The position numbers and the translations under genes are program-made. This document shows positions 8,783-16,941 of a stretch of 64,000 nucleotides of DNA, in pieces. Under the pieces are notes generated by a model. The model had not been told where the DNA came from, ran no database searches, and saw nothing but the letters and a program-made list of their open reading frames with translations. Source of the stretch: Sphingomonas azotifigens NBRC 15497 (lineage in GTDB: Bacteria > Pseudomonadota > Alphaproteobacteria > Sphingomonadales > Sphingomonadaceae); contig NZ_BCTR01000038.1 of assembly GCF_002091475.1 (NCBI RefSeq), positions 1 to 64,000 of the forward strand. The letters run 5' to 3'. Each line of letters begins with the position of its first letter. Position 1 is the stretch's first letter.

Positions 8783-9613
8783 ATGTCGAGACGCACAAAT
8801 GTGCTGCTCGCGGGTCTGGCGGTGCTTGCCGCGACGCCCGCCGCGGCACAGGAAAAGCCGGGGTTCAAGGACACCCCGATCCTGCCGGGCGGCGGCAACT
8901 GGCATGTCCATGACTCGGACCGCCCCTACCCCGATGTGGTCACCCCCGCCGCGCAACCCGGCGGCGCGCCCTCCGATGCGATCGTGCTTTTCGATGGCCG
9001 CTCGCTCGATGCCTGGACCGCCCAGCGCAAACTGTGGCCGATCGCGAACGGCGTGCTTACCGTGCCCACCCGCGCGAGCAGCGGCGGCGAAAATGCGCTG
9101 ATCTCCAAGCAGAGTTTCGGCGACGTCCAGCTGCACCTCGAGTTCCGCTCGCCGTACCCGCCGACCAAGAGCTCGCAGGATCGCGGCAACAGCGGCATCT
9201 GGTTCATGCAGCGCTATGAGATCCAGATCCTCGACGGCTACCAGAACCCCACCTATGCCGACGGCACCGTGGGCGGCGTCTATGGCTGGAAGCCGCCGCT
9301 GGTGAACCCGTCGCGCAAGCCCGGCGAATGGCAGAGCTACGACATCGTGTTCGAGCGCCCGCGCTTCGCCGCCGACGGCAAGCTGCTGCGCCCGGCCTAT
9401 ATCACCGCCTTCCTCAACGGCGTGCTGGTGCAGAACCACCAGGCGATGCTCGGCACCACCAACTGGCGCCACGTCGCCGAATACACCGCGCATGCCGATG
9501 CCCTGCCGATCCAGCTGCAGGACCATGACTCGCCGGTGTCGTTCCGCAACATCTGGGTGCGCCCGCTGTCCGAGGCAGCCATCGCCCAGGACCTTCCGGG
9601 AGACCGCAAATGA
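8783..9613 (+). CDS. Periplasmic DUF1080 / 3-keto-disaccharide hydrolase-domain protein
   Basis: 276 residues. Start chosen at the ATG after AGGGAGAG. Signal peptide ends TPAAAQ (about residue 22). The LamG-like DUF1080 domain (now called 3-keto-disaccharide hydrolase) spans about 68-265, with IVLFDGRSLDAW, a DRGNSGIWFMQRYEIQILD core and SFRNIWVRPL at the end. Known members cleave 3-keto-glycosides. Its stop overlaps the GMC small-subunit start by ATGA, which ties the hydrolase to the dehydrogenase that would make its substrate. Confidence 0.88.
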   Translation: MSRRTNVLLAGLAVLAATPAAAQEKPGFKDTPILPGGGNWHVHDSDRPYPDVVTPAAQPGGAPSDAIVLFDGRSLDAWTAQRKLWPIANGVLTVPTRASSGGENALISKQSFGDVQLHLEFRSPYPPTKSSQDRGNSGIWFMQRYEIQILDGYQNPTYADGTVGGVYGWKPPLVNPSRKPGEWQSYDIVFERPRFAADGKLLRPAYITAFLNGVLVQNHQAMLGTTNWRHVAEYTAHADALPIQLQDHDSPVSFRNIWVRPLSEAAIAQDLPGDRK

Positions 9614-10173
9614 TCGTCGACCGCCGCGCCGCGCTGACCGGCGTGCTCGCCCTGTTCGGGGCGGGCGTGTTCGCCCCCATCGCCCGCGCCGCGCAAATGA
9701 CCGCGACGCAGCTGATCCCCGACGGTCCGCCCAGCGTCGCGGTGTTCAACCCCGCCCAGCGTGCGCTGATGACCGCGCTCAGCGAGCGGGTGATCCCCAC
9801 CACCGACACGCCGGGTGCCATCGCCGCGGGCGTGCCCGCCTTCATCGAGAAACTGCTCGCCGACTGGGCGATGCCCGACGACCGTGTGCCGATCGTCGCC
9901 GGGCTCGACGCGATCGAGGCGCGGTCGCAGCAGGACTATAAGGTCGCCGCCGCCACGGCGACGCCAGCCCAGCAGGACGCGCTGCTTACCCTGGCGATGA
10001 ACGGCCAGATCCCGGGCGGCAAGACCTTCTTCGAAGCGTTTCGGCAACTGGTGATCACCGGGTACTACACCTCGGAGATCGGCATCACCCAGGAGCGCGA
10101 ATATCTGCCGGTGCCGGGCGAATATAACGGCGCCTTCCCCTATGCTCAGGTCAACAAGGTGTACAGCGCATGA
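9610..10173 (+). CDS. Gluconate 2-dehydrogenase subunit 3-like small subunit of a GMC dehydrogenase
   Basis: 187 residues. Begins with an RRAALTG twin-arginine-like motif and hydrophobic leader to about residue 28 (ARAA). The body (FNPAQRALMTALSERVIPTTDTPGA) is the hallmark of the gluconate-dehydrogenase subunit 3 family, the small subunit that escorts the flavoprotein through the Tat pathway and stabilises it. ATGA overlaps on both sides. The large GMC subunit is two genes downstream at 11048. Confidence 0.9.
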   Translation: MIVDRRAALTGVLALFGAGVFAPIARAAQMTATQLIPDGPPSVAVFNPAQRALMTALSERVIPTTDTPGAIAAGVPAFIEKLLADWAMPDDRVPIVAGLDAIEARSQQDYKVAAATATPAQQDALLTLAMNGQIPGGKTFFEAFRQLVITGYYTSEIGITQEREYLPVPGEYNGAFPYAQVNKVYSA

Positions 10174-11015
10174 TGATCACCCGTCGTACCCTGCTCGCCG
10201 GCGCCGGCGGCGTCACCGCTCTCGCCCTCATGGATCGCCTGATCCCGCCAGCGTTCGCCGCGCAGATCCCTGCGGTGGGCATCCAGCTCTACACCGTGCG
10301 CGATATCTTCCAGAACGATCCGGTCGGCACGCTCCAGGCGATCGCGAAGATCGGCTATCGCGAGATCGAGTTCGGCGGTGGCGGCTACGAAGCCATGGAC
10401 CCGGTCATGCTCCGAAACACGATGGACAAGGCAGGTCTCCGCTGCCCGTCGCTCCACATCGGCTATGACGCGCTGCTCGGCCAGTTCGACAAGTCGGTGG
10501 CGATGGCCCGCACGCTCGGCGCCAAGACCGTGGTGCTGCCCTACATGACCGACCAGCACCGTACCGAAGCGGGCTGGAACGCGGCGCTGCCGAACTTCAA
10601 CAAGTTCGCCCACGACCTCAAGAAAGCCGGCTTCGATTTCGCCTATCACAATCATGATTTCGAGTTCACGAACAAGCCCGGCGGCGTGAGCCTCTACGAC
10701 CGGTTCCTCAAGGCGACCGACCCCGCGCTGGTGAAGAGCGAGCTCGACCTCTACTGGGCCAAGCATGCCGGCGAGGATCTGGCAGCACTGGTCGACCGGC
10801 TGAACACGCGCCTCTACTCGTACCACGTGAAGGACATGCGCGCCGATGGCAGCATGGCGGCGGTGGGTACCGGCACGATCGACTTCGCCGCGCTGTTCAA
10901 GCGTCCGGCGAGCGCCCATGTCCGCCACTTCTATGTCGAGAACGATCAGGCGCCCGCGCCCTATCTTCCGGACATCACCACCAGCTTCAAGACGCTGCAA
11001 ACGCTGCGCTTCTAA
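10170..11015 (+). CDS. Tat-exported sugar-phosphate isomerase/epimerase-like TIM barrel
   Basis: 281 residues. Tat leader TRRTLLAGAG followed by a hydrophobic stretch to about residue 31 (AFAAQ). The TIM barrel has metal/active-site segments FAYHNHDFEF, KSELDLYWAKHAG and YSYHVKDMRAD. It resembles the exported isomerase/epimerase proteins found beside GMC glucoside-3-dehydrogenase genes. It lies between the small and large GMC subunit genes, overlapping the former by ATGA. It is the second exported TIM barrel in this operon, so the two may act on different keto sugars or in sequence. Confidence 0.84.
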   Translation: MMITRRTLLAGAGGVTALALMDRLIPPAFAAQIPAVGIQLYTVRDIFQNDPVGTLQAIAKIGYREIEFGGGGYEAMDPVMLRNTMDKAGLRCPSLHIGYDALLGQFDKSVAMARTLGAKTVVLPYMTDQHRTEAGWNAALPNFNKFAHDLKKAGFDFAYHNHDFEFTNKPGGVSLYDRFLKATDPALVKSELDLYWAKHAGEDLAALVDRLNTRLYSYHVKDMRADGSMAAVGTGTIDFAALFKRPASAHVRHFYVENDQAPAPYLPDITTSFKTLQTLRF

Positions 11016-11047
11016 ACCAATAACACGCCCTGGGAGAGGGAAACATC

Positions 11048-12721
11048 ATGGCTGCAACCAACAGGTTCGACGCGATCGTGATCGGCTCGGGCGTCAGCGG
11101 CGGCTTTGCCGCGAAGGAACTCACCGAGAAGGGACTGAAGGTCCTGATGCTCGATCGCGGCCGCATGGTCGAGCATGGCGAGGATTATCCGTACGACGGC
11201 AAGCCCGCCTTCGACGTGCCCGCGCGCAACATCATGCCCAAGCCGCTGCAGGAAAAAGACTATTTCATCGCCAAGCGCGGCTATGTGCAGCCCAGCAACA
11301 TGGGCTTCTACAACAACGACCGGATGAACCCCTATGCGTTCGACGAGGGCAGCAAATTCTACTGGATCCGCCCCGGTGCGGTCGGCGGCAAGTCGCTGAT
11401 CTGGGGCCGCTGGAGCTTCCGCTGGGCGCCTGAGGATTTCGAGGCGAACAAGCGCGAGGGCGTGGATGGCGCCTGGCCGATCGGCTATGACGATCTCAAG
11501 CCCTGGTACGCCAAGGTCGAGGACTATATCGGCGTCTCGGGCTCGCGCGAGAACCTGCCCTATCTGCCGGACAGCAACTTCCAGCCGGCGATGCCGATGA
11601 ACATCGCCGAGAAGTGGCTCAAGCAGCAGCTCGAGACCAAATTTCCCGGCCGCAAGCTCATCAACACCCGCCTCTCCAACATGACCGAGGACAAGCCGGA
11701 CCAGGGCCGCACCAAGTGCCAGTTCCGCAACCAGTGCGGCAATGGCTGCTCGTTCGGCGCCTATTTCTCGACCCAGGCGGTCACCCTCCCCGCCGCCCGC
11801 GCGACCGGGCGCCTGACGCTCCAGTCGGACGCGGTGGTGACCAACATCGAATATGATGCGGCGAAGAAGCGCGTTACCGGCGTCCGCTATGTCGATGCCA
11901 AGACCGGCCAGGCGCAGGTGGTGAACGCGGATCTGGTGTTCCTCTGCGCCTCGGCGATGGGATCGAACCAGATCCTGCTCAACTCGCGCGCGGCGGGCAG
12001 CGAACGCAGCCATTTCGACAGCAGCGGCACGCTCGGCCGCTATGTCATGGACCATATCTTCCGCGTCGGCATCGACGGCGAGATCCCGGGCATGACCGAT
12101 TTCATCGAATATGGCCGGCGGCCGGGCGGGGTGTACATTCCGCGCTTCCGCAACATCGGCGGCGAGGAAGGCGTGGGTTTCAAGCGCGGCTATGGCTATC
12201 AGGGCAGCGCATGGCGCGCGCCTGCCGGGCCGGTCGGCTTCGGCGCCGAGATGAAGCATGGCATGCGCCGCTATGGGCCATGGCGGTTCAGCATGGGTGC
12301 GTTCGGCGAGTGCCTGCCCTACAAGGACAATCGAGTTTCGCTCCACCCGAGCAAGGTCGATCGTTTCGGAGTGCCGCTGATGCGCTTCGACGTCACCTTC
12401 CGCGAGAACGAACTCAAGCTGATCGCCGATGCCAAGGTGCAGGGCGAGGCGATGCTGCGCGCCGCGGGCCTGCAGAATGTACGGAGCAACGAGGGGGAAC
12501 ATGTGCCAGGCGACGCGATCCACGAAATGGGGGGCGCGCGCATGGGCACCGATCCGCGCAACTCGGTGCTGAACGGCTTCAGCCAGGCGCATGACGCGCC
12601 GAACCTCTATGTCACCGATGGCGCGCAGATGGCTTCGGCCTCGTGCGTCAACCCGTCGCTCACCTTCATGGCGCTGACGATGCGTGCCGCCGACCATGCG
12701 GTGAAGCAGCTCCGCGCCTGA
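11048..12721 (+). CDS. GMC-family FAD oxidoreductase, probable glucoside 3-dehydrogenase large subunit
   Basis: 557 residues. FAD-binding Rossmann motif AIVIGSGVSGGFAAKEL (about 10-26), GGKSLIWGRWSFRW in the GMC signature position, a Cys-rich stretch (KCQFRNQCGNGCSFGAY) and the C-terminal active-site region HEMGGARMGTDP and NPSLTFMALTMR. No own signal peptide, in line with piggyback Tat export with the subunit 3 protein. RBS GGGAGAGGG precedes the ATG. Together with the small subunit and cytochrome c it forms a typical membrane-associated sugar dehydrogenase; the DUF1080 gene points to oxidation at C3. Confidence 0.9.
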   Translation: MAATNRFDAIVIGSGVSGGFAAKELTEKGLKVLMLDRGRMVEHGEDYPYDGKPAFDVPARNIMPKPLQEKDYFIAKRGYVQPSNMGFYNNDRMNPYAFDEGSKFYWIRPGAVGGKSLIWGRWSFRWAPEDFEANKREGVDGAWPIGYDDLKPWYAKVEDYIGVSGSRENLPYLPDSNFQPAMPMNIAEKWLKQQLETKFPGRKLINTRLSNMTEDKPDQGRTKCQFRNQCGNGCSFGAYFSTQAVTLPAARATGRLTLQSDAVVTNIEYDAAKKRVTGVRYVDAKTGQAQVVNADLVFLCASAMGSNQILLNSRAAGSERSHFDSSGTLGRYVMDHIFRVGIDGEIPGMTDFIEYGRRPGGVYIPRFRNIGGEEGVGFKRGYGYQGSAWRAPAGPVGFGAEMKHGMRRYGPWRFSMGAFGECLPYKDNRVSLHPSKVDRFGVPLMRFDVTFRENELKLIADAKVQGEAMLRAAGLQNVRSNEGEHVPGDAIHEMGGARMGTDPRNSVLNGFSQAHDAPNLYVTDGAQMASASCVNPSLTFMALTMRAADHAVKQLRA

Positions 12722-12728
12722 CCGACAC

Positions 12729-12764
12729 GCCGGTCGCCCTGTCCGGGGCGGCCGGCTTTGTTTT
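12729..12764 (+). terminator. Rho-independent terminator of the sugar operon
   Basis: An 11-bp stem with one mismatch (GCCGGTCGCCC / GGGCGGCCGGC) and a 6-base loop, followed by TTTGTTTT, begins 8 bp after the GMC stop codon. Confidence 0.85.
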
Positions 12765-12799
12765 GACTGTTGCCCCGACATTCCGCACAGTTGCGGGTG

Positions 12800-13567
12800 A
12801 TGCCGGATCCCTTGCGCAGCGTGGCCTTTGAAGGCGTCGGCAAAAGCTATGCGCGGGGCGTGCGAGCGGTAGACGACGTCTCGCTGACGATTGCCGGCGG
12901 CAGCTTCGTCGCGCTGGTCGGCACCTCGGGATCGGGCAAGTCGACGCTGCTCAAGATGATCAACCGGCTGGTCGCTCCCAGCGAAGGCCGGGTGACCATC
13001 GACGACGTGCCGGTCGATGCCGAACCGGCGCACCTGCTCCGCCGCCGCATCGGCTATGTCTTCCAGAATGTCGGCCTGTTCCCGCATCTCAGCGTCGGCG
13101 AGAATGTCGCGGTCGGCCTGCGGCTCGCCGGTCTGCGCGACCGGGACGCGCGCGTTGCCGAGCTTCTCCATCTTGTCGACCTGCCGCAGGACATGGCCGC
13201 GCGGATGCCCGATGCGCTTTCCGGCGGCCAGCGCCAGCGGGTCGGCGTCGCCCGCGCGCTCGCCACCGCGCCCAAGCTCTTGCTGATGGACGAGCCGTTC
13301 GGCGCGCTCGATCCGGTCACCCGCGATGCGCTGGGCAAGGCGATCCGTACGCTGCACGATTCCATGGGCCTCACCACCGTGCTCGTCACCCATGACATGG
13401 CCGAGGCGCTGCTGCTCGCCGATCGCATCCTGGTGATGGAAGCCGGCAGGCTGGTCGGCGACGCGACCCCGCGCACGCTGCTCGCTGGCAAGGGCGGTGC
13501 CGCTGCCGACGCGCTGGTCGCGGTGCCACGCGAACAGGCCGAGCGGCTGGCGGCGCTCGCCCGATGA
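12800..13567 (+). CDS. Osmolyte-type ABC transporter ATP-binding protein
   Basis: 255 residues from the ATG; a TTG ten codons earlier is possible. Walker A GTSGSGKST (about 41-49), Q-loop VFQNVGLFPHLS, signature LSGGQRQR, Walker B LLLMDEPFGALDP and switch VTHD are all present. The FPHLSVGENV segment and short C-terminus match the glycine betaine/proline (OpuC/ProV/OsmV) branch. It powers the permease/binding-protein fusion encoded next, whose start overlaps this stop. Confidence 0.9.
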   Translation: MPDPLRSVAFEGVGKSYARGVRAVDDVSLTIAGGSFVALVGTSGSGKSTLLKMINRLVAPSEGRVTIDDVPVDAEPAHLLRRRIGYVFQNVGLFPHLSVGENVAVGLRLAGLRDRDARVAELLHLVDLPQDMAARMPDALSGGQRQRVGVARALATAPKLLLMDEPFGALDPVTRDALGKAIRTLHDSMGLTTVLVTHDMAEALLLADRILVMEAGRLVGDATPRTLLAGKGGAAADALVAVPREQAERLAALAR

Positions 13568-15087
13568 GCGCCGCCTTCGCCCGCGTGCCCGAATTGCTGG
13601 CGCAGCACCTGCTGCTCGCCTTCGCCGCGCTGCTGCTCGGCATCGCGATCAGCCTGCCGCTGGCGGTGGTTTCCGCACGCCATCGCGGCGTTGCCCGCGT
13701 CACGCTGGGTCTCGCCAGCCTGATCCAGACCATCCCCAGCCTCGCGCTGCTCGCGCTCTTCTACCCGCTGCTGCTCTCGCTCTCGGCGCTGGTCGGCGGG
13801 GGCATCCCGGCGCTCGGCTTCCTGCCCTCGCTGCTCGCACTCACCCTGTATGCCCTGCTGCCGATCCTGCGGAACGCCGTGACCGGCCTCGTCACGCTCG
13901 ATCCGGCGGTGCGCGAGGCGGCGGACGGCGTCGGCATGACGCGCTGGCAGAAGCTGCGCCTGGTCGAGGCGCCGCTGGTCGCGCCGGTGGTGATGGCGGG
14001 CATCCGCACCGCCGCCGTGTGGACGATCGGCGCGGCGACGCTGTCCACCACCGTTGGCCAGCCGAGCCTGGGCGACCTGATCTTCGCAGGGCTCCAGACG
14101 CAGAACTGGACGCTGGTGCTGGTCGGCTGCCTCGCCGCCGCCGCGCTGGCACTGGCGGTCGATGCGCTGCTCGGGCTCGCCGAGTGGGGCATTGCGCGGC
14201 GGCGGCTGGGCGTGGTGTGGCTGAGCCTCGGCCTGCTCGCCATCGGCGCGCTGGCGGCGCTCGCCCCCGCCTGGCCGGCCCCGCGCGGCACGGTGACGAT
14301 CGGCGCCAAGGGCTTTTCGGAGCAATATATCCTCGCCCGGGTGATCGGCGCGCGGCTGGAAGCGGCGGGATACCGGGTGCGCTATCGCGAGGGCCTCGGC
14401 TCCGGCGTCGCCTATGGCGCCCTCGCGAGCAACGCAATCGACGTCTATGTCGACTATTCGGGCACGATCTGGACCAACCAGATGCGCCGCACCGATGTGC
14501 CTGGGCGCGCGGCGATCGTCCGCGGCGTCGCCGCCTGGGCGAAGCGGACCAGCAACGTCACGCTGCTCGGCACGCTCGGCTTCGAGAACGCCTATGCGTT
14601 CGTGATGCGCGGGGACGACGCGCGCCGCCGCGGCATCGCCACCATCGCCGACCTCGCCCAGGTTTCGCCGTCGCTGAAGCTTGCCACCGACATCGAGTTT
14701 CTCGAACGCTCCGAATGGAAGGCCGTGCAGGCAGCCTATGGGCTGCGGTTTGCCGAAGCCCATCCCTATCAACCAACCTTCATGTACCGCGCGCTGACCA
14801 GCGGCGCGGCAGACGTGATTCCGGCCTTTTCCTCGGATGGCCGCATCGCCGCGCAGGGCCTAGCAGTGCTGCAAGACCCCAAGGGCGCGATTCCTGGTTA
14901 TGACGCCATCCTGCTGGTCGCGCCGTCCCGCGCCGGCGACCACCACTTCCAGGCCGCGCTGCGTCCGCTGATCGGCGCGATCTCGGTCGAGCGGATGCGG
15001 CAGGCCAACTACATGGTCGATCGCGATACCGACAAGCAGAGCCCCGATGCTGCCGCCCGCTGGCTGGCGGCGCATCTGGGCAATTGA
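13564..15087 (+). CDS. ABC permease fused to osmolyte substrate-binding domain
   Basis: 507 residues. About residues 1-240 form a membrane permease with six or so hydrophobic segments and the EAA-type loop (REAADGVGMTRWQKLRLVEAP). About 250-507 form an OpuAC/ProX-like binding domain (GTVTIGAKGFSEQYILARVI, then YVDYSGTIWTNQ and YMVDRDTDKQSP). This fused architecture is known for the quaternary amine uptake family. The ligand is probably a betaine or choline-like compound. The ATGA overlap couples it to the ATPase. Confidence 0.9.
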   Translation: MSAAFARVPELLAQHLLLAFAALLLGIAISLPLAVVSARHRGVARVTLGLASLIQTIPSLALLALFYPLLLSLSALVGGGIPALGFLPSLLALTLYALLPILRNAVTGLVTLDPAVREAADGVGMTRWQKLRLVEAPLVAPVVMAGIRTAAVWTIGAATLSTTVGQPSLGDLIFAGLQTQNWTLVLVGCLAAAALALAVDALLGLAEWGIARRRLGVVWLSLGLLAIGALAALAPAWPAPRGTVTIGAKGFSEQYILARVIGARLEAAGYRVRYREGLGSGVAYGALASNAIDVYVDYSGTIWTNQMRRTDVPGRAAIVRGVAAWAKRTSNVTLLGTLGFENAYAFVMRGDDARRRGIATIADLAQVSPSLKLATDIEFLERSEWKAVQAAYGLRFAEAHPYQPTFMYRALTSGAADVIPAFSSDGRIAAQGLAVLQDPKGAIPGYDAILLVAPSRAGDHHFQAALRPLIGAISVERMRQANYMVDRDTDKQSPDAAARWLAAHLGN

Positions 15088-15117
15088 TCCTCTAGCCGAG
15101 GGCTCGCCCCGGCACCC

Positions 15118-15131
15118 CATACCCCGGCATC
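15118..15131. promoter_or_regulatory. CATAC-N4 dyad variant upstream of alpha/beta hydrolase
   Basis: CATAC-CCCG-GCATC: the left half matches the dyad that recurs at 26-36 kb, the right half is degenerate. It lies 80 bp before the hydrolase whose closest relative in the window is in the 27-41 kb cluster. Confidence 0.4.
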
Positions 15132-15211
15132 CCCCTCCCCTCCCGCAGACCGATAGCGAACCGCATCCGAAAGGCGGAATTTGCGCGCGCCATCGCCGCT
15201 TGGAGCTTCGG

Positions 15212-16063
15212 ATGCCCACACCTGATACCACCATCACCGCCCCCACCCGCTTCGTCGAAGCCGCCAATGGCGTGCGCTATGCCTATCGCCGCTTCGGCAC
15301 GCCCGGCGGCACTCCGCTCGTGCTGCTGCCGCGCTTCCGCGGCGACCTCGACACTTGGGACCCCGCGCTGCTCGATGCGCTCGCCGAAACCCGCGAACTG
15401 GTCCTCGTCAACAATCGCGGGGTAAGCAGCAGCAGCGGCACCACGCCCGCCACCATCGCCGATATGGCGCGCGACCTGATCGCCTTTCTCGAGGCCCTGG
15501 AGTTGCGCAGCATCGACCTGCTCGGCTTCTCGCTCGGCGGCTTCGTGGCGCAGGAGGTGGCGCTGATCCGGCCCGATGGGGTGCGCCGTCTGGTCCTGGC
15601 CGCCACCGGCCCGCAGGGCGGCCCCAACATGCATGGCTGGCGCAAGGATATCGCCGACGCGGTCCGCAAGGACGAACCCGGCGCGGCCGAGCTGCTCTAC
15701 ACCTTCTTCAAGCCGACCGAGACGAGCCAGGCGGCCGGCCGGGCCTATCTCGGCCGCTTCCTTGCGCGGACCGAAGATCGCGACGTCCCCAGCAGCCTCC
15801 AGACCCGCGATGCCCATTATGATGCGGTCTGCGCCTGGGGCGTTGCCGACCATGCCAAGCTGCAACGCCTGCAGAGCATCCGTCAGCCGACCTTCGTCGC
15901 CAATGGCGACGCGGACGCGATGATCCCGCCGAGCCTGTCCCATCTGATGGGCGGGCTGATCCCGCAGGCCGAGGTGAAGATCTACCCGGATGCCGGGCAC
16001 GGCTTCCTGTTCCAGCATCACGCCGAATTCGCCGCCGACGTGAACGCCTTCCTCTCGGCCTGA
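15212..16063 (+). CDS. Alpha/beta hydrolase, Ser nucleophile
   Basis: 283 residues. Start chosen at the ATG after TTGGAGC. Nucleophile elbow LLGFSLGGFVAQE (Ser about 110), acid in ANGDADAMIPP and His in DAGHGFLF complete a Ser-Asp-His triad. No signal peptide. The N-terminal half (APTRFVEAANGVRYAYRRFG) is very close in layout to the hydrolase at 40500, so they look like paralogues. The substrate is unknown; relatives are esterases, lactonases and C-C hydrolases. Twelve bp separate it from the next hydrolase. Confidence 0.85.
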   Translation: MPTPDTTITAPTRFVEAANGVRYAYRRFGTPGGTPLVLLPRFRGDLDTWDPALLDALAETRELVLVNNRGVSSSSGTTPATIADMARDLIAFLEALELRSIDLLGFSLGGFVAQEVALIRPDGVRRLVLAATGPQGGPNMHGWRKDIADAVRKDEPGAAELLYTFFKPTETSQAAGRAYLGRFLARTEDRDVPSSLQTRDAHYDAVCAWGVADHAKLQRLQSIRQPTFVANGDADAMIPPSLSHLMGGLIPQAEVKIYPDAGHGFLFQHHAEFAADVNAFLSA

Positions 16064-16075
16064 AGGAGCACCGCG

Positions 16076-16900
16076 ATGACGACCATTCTCTCGCCCATGC
16101 TGGAAACGCGCACCGTCGACGGCATCCGCATCCGGCTCCGCAGGGGCGGCGGCAGCGACGGCATCCCGCTGCTGCTCACCGCTCCTTGGCCGGAGAGCAT
16201 CCGCGCCTTCGACGCGATCTGGCCCGCGCTGGAGCAACTCGGGCCGCTGGTCGCGGTCGATCTGCCGGGCTTCGGGCTGTCGGAGATGCGGGAAGACCTG
16301 TTGTCGCCGCGCGCGATGGGCGCGTATCTTCCGACGCTGCTCGACGCGCTCGGACTAGACCGCGTCCATGCCATCGTGCCGGACGTGGGTACGCTCGCCG
16401 CGCTGTTCGCGGCGGCCGCGTATCCCGATCGGTTCGAAAGCATCGTCGGGGGCAGCGGCGGCATCGCCATGCCGCTGCTCGGCGCGCCGCTCCAGCAGAT
16501 CGTCGCCAGCAGCCGGGCAGACTTCGCCGGCACCGATGGCGGCGCCCAGGTGGTGAGCCTGATCCGGTCGAGCCTGGCGCTGCCGGAGGATGTGCTGGAG
16601 GATTACGGCAACGCCTCTGCCGGCAGCCGCTGGAACGAAGCCGCGGATTTCGTCCGCGCCTATGCCCGCGACCTGCCGGCGCTGGAGGGGCTGCTCGGCA
16701 CGATCGCCACGCCGACTCTGGTCATTTCGGGCCGCACCGATCCGTTCGTGCCGCCCGCCAACGGTGCCTTTCTGGCGGAGCACCTGCCGCACTGCGTTCA
16801 TGAGGTGGTCGAGAGCGGCCACTTCGTCTGGGAAGCGGCGCCGGCCCGCTACGCCGAGCTCGTCACTGACTGGGTACGGGCCGGCTACCGCGCGGCGTGA
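16076..16900 (+). CDS. Alpha/beta hydrolase with an Asp nucleophile
   Basis: 274 residues. The fold is clear (LVAVDLPGFGLSE, acid loop ISGRTDPFVPP, terminal ESGHFVWEAAPARYAEL with the catalytic His), but the nucleophile elbow reads AIVPDVGT, placing Asp103 where most members have Ser in GxSxG. An Asp here is characteristic of the haloalkane/haloacetate dehalogenase and epoxide hydrolase branches. The usual HGxP oxyanion segment is replaced by TAPWPE. AGGAG lies before the start. Function is inferred only from these residues. Confidence 0.8.
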   Translation: MTTILSPMLETRTVDGIRIRLRRGGGSDGIPLLLTAPWPESIRAFDAIWPALEQLGPLVAVDLPGFGLSEMREDLLSPRAMGAYLPTLLDALGLDRVHAIVPDVGTLAALFAAAAYPDRFESIVGGSGGIAMPLLGAPLQQIVASSRADFAGTDGGAQVVSLIRSSLALPEDVLEDYGNASAGSRWNEAADFVRAYARDLPALEGLLGTIATPTLVISGRTDPFVPPANGAFLAEHLPHCVHEVVESGHFVWEAAPARYAELVTDWVRAGYRAA

Positions 16901-16941
16901 ACCGCGACCGATTGCAACGAACCTCCAACGGGAGACACAGG

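Noticed and set aside
11012..13393. Long minus-strand open frame (about 790 codons) opposite the GMC and ABC genes
   Set aside because: Its translation is low-complexity Ala/Arg/Asp/His sequence typical of the antisense of GC-rich genes, and the plus strand encodes clear families.
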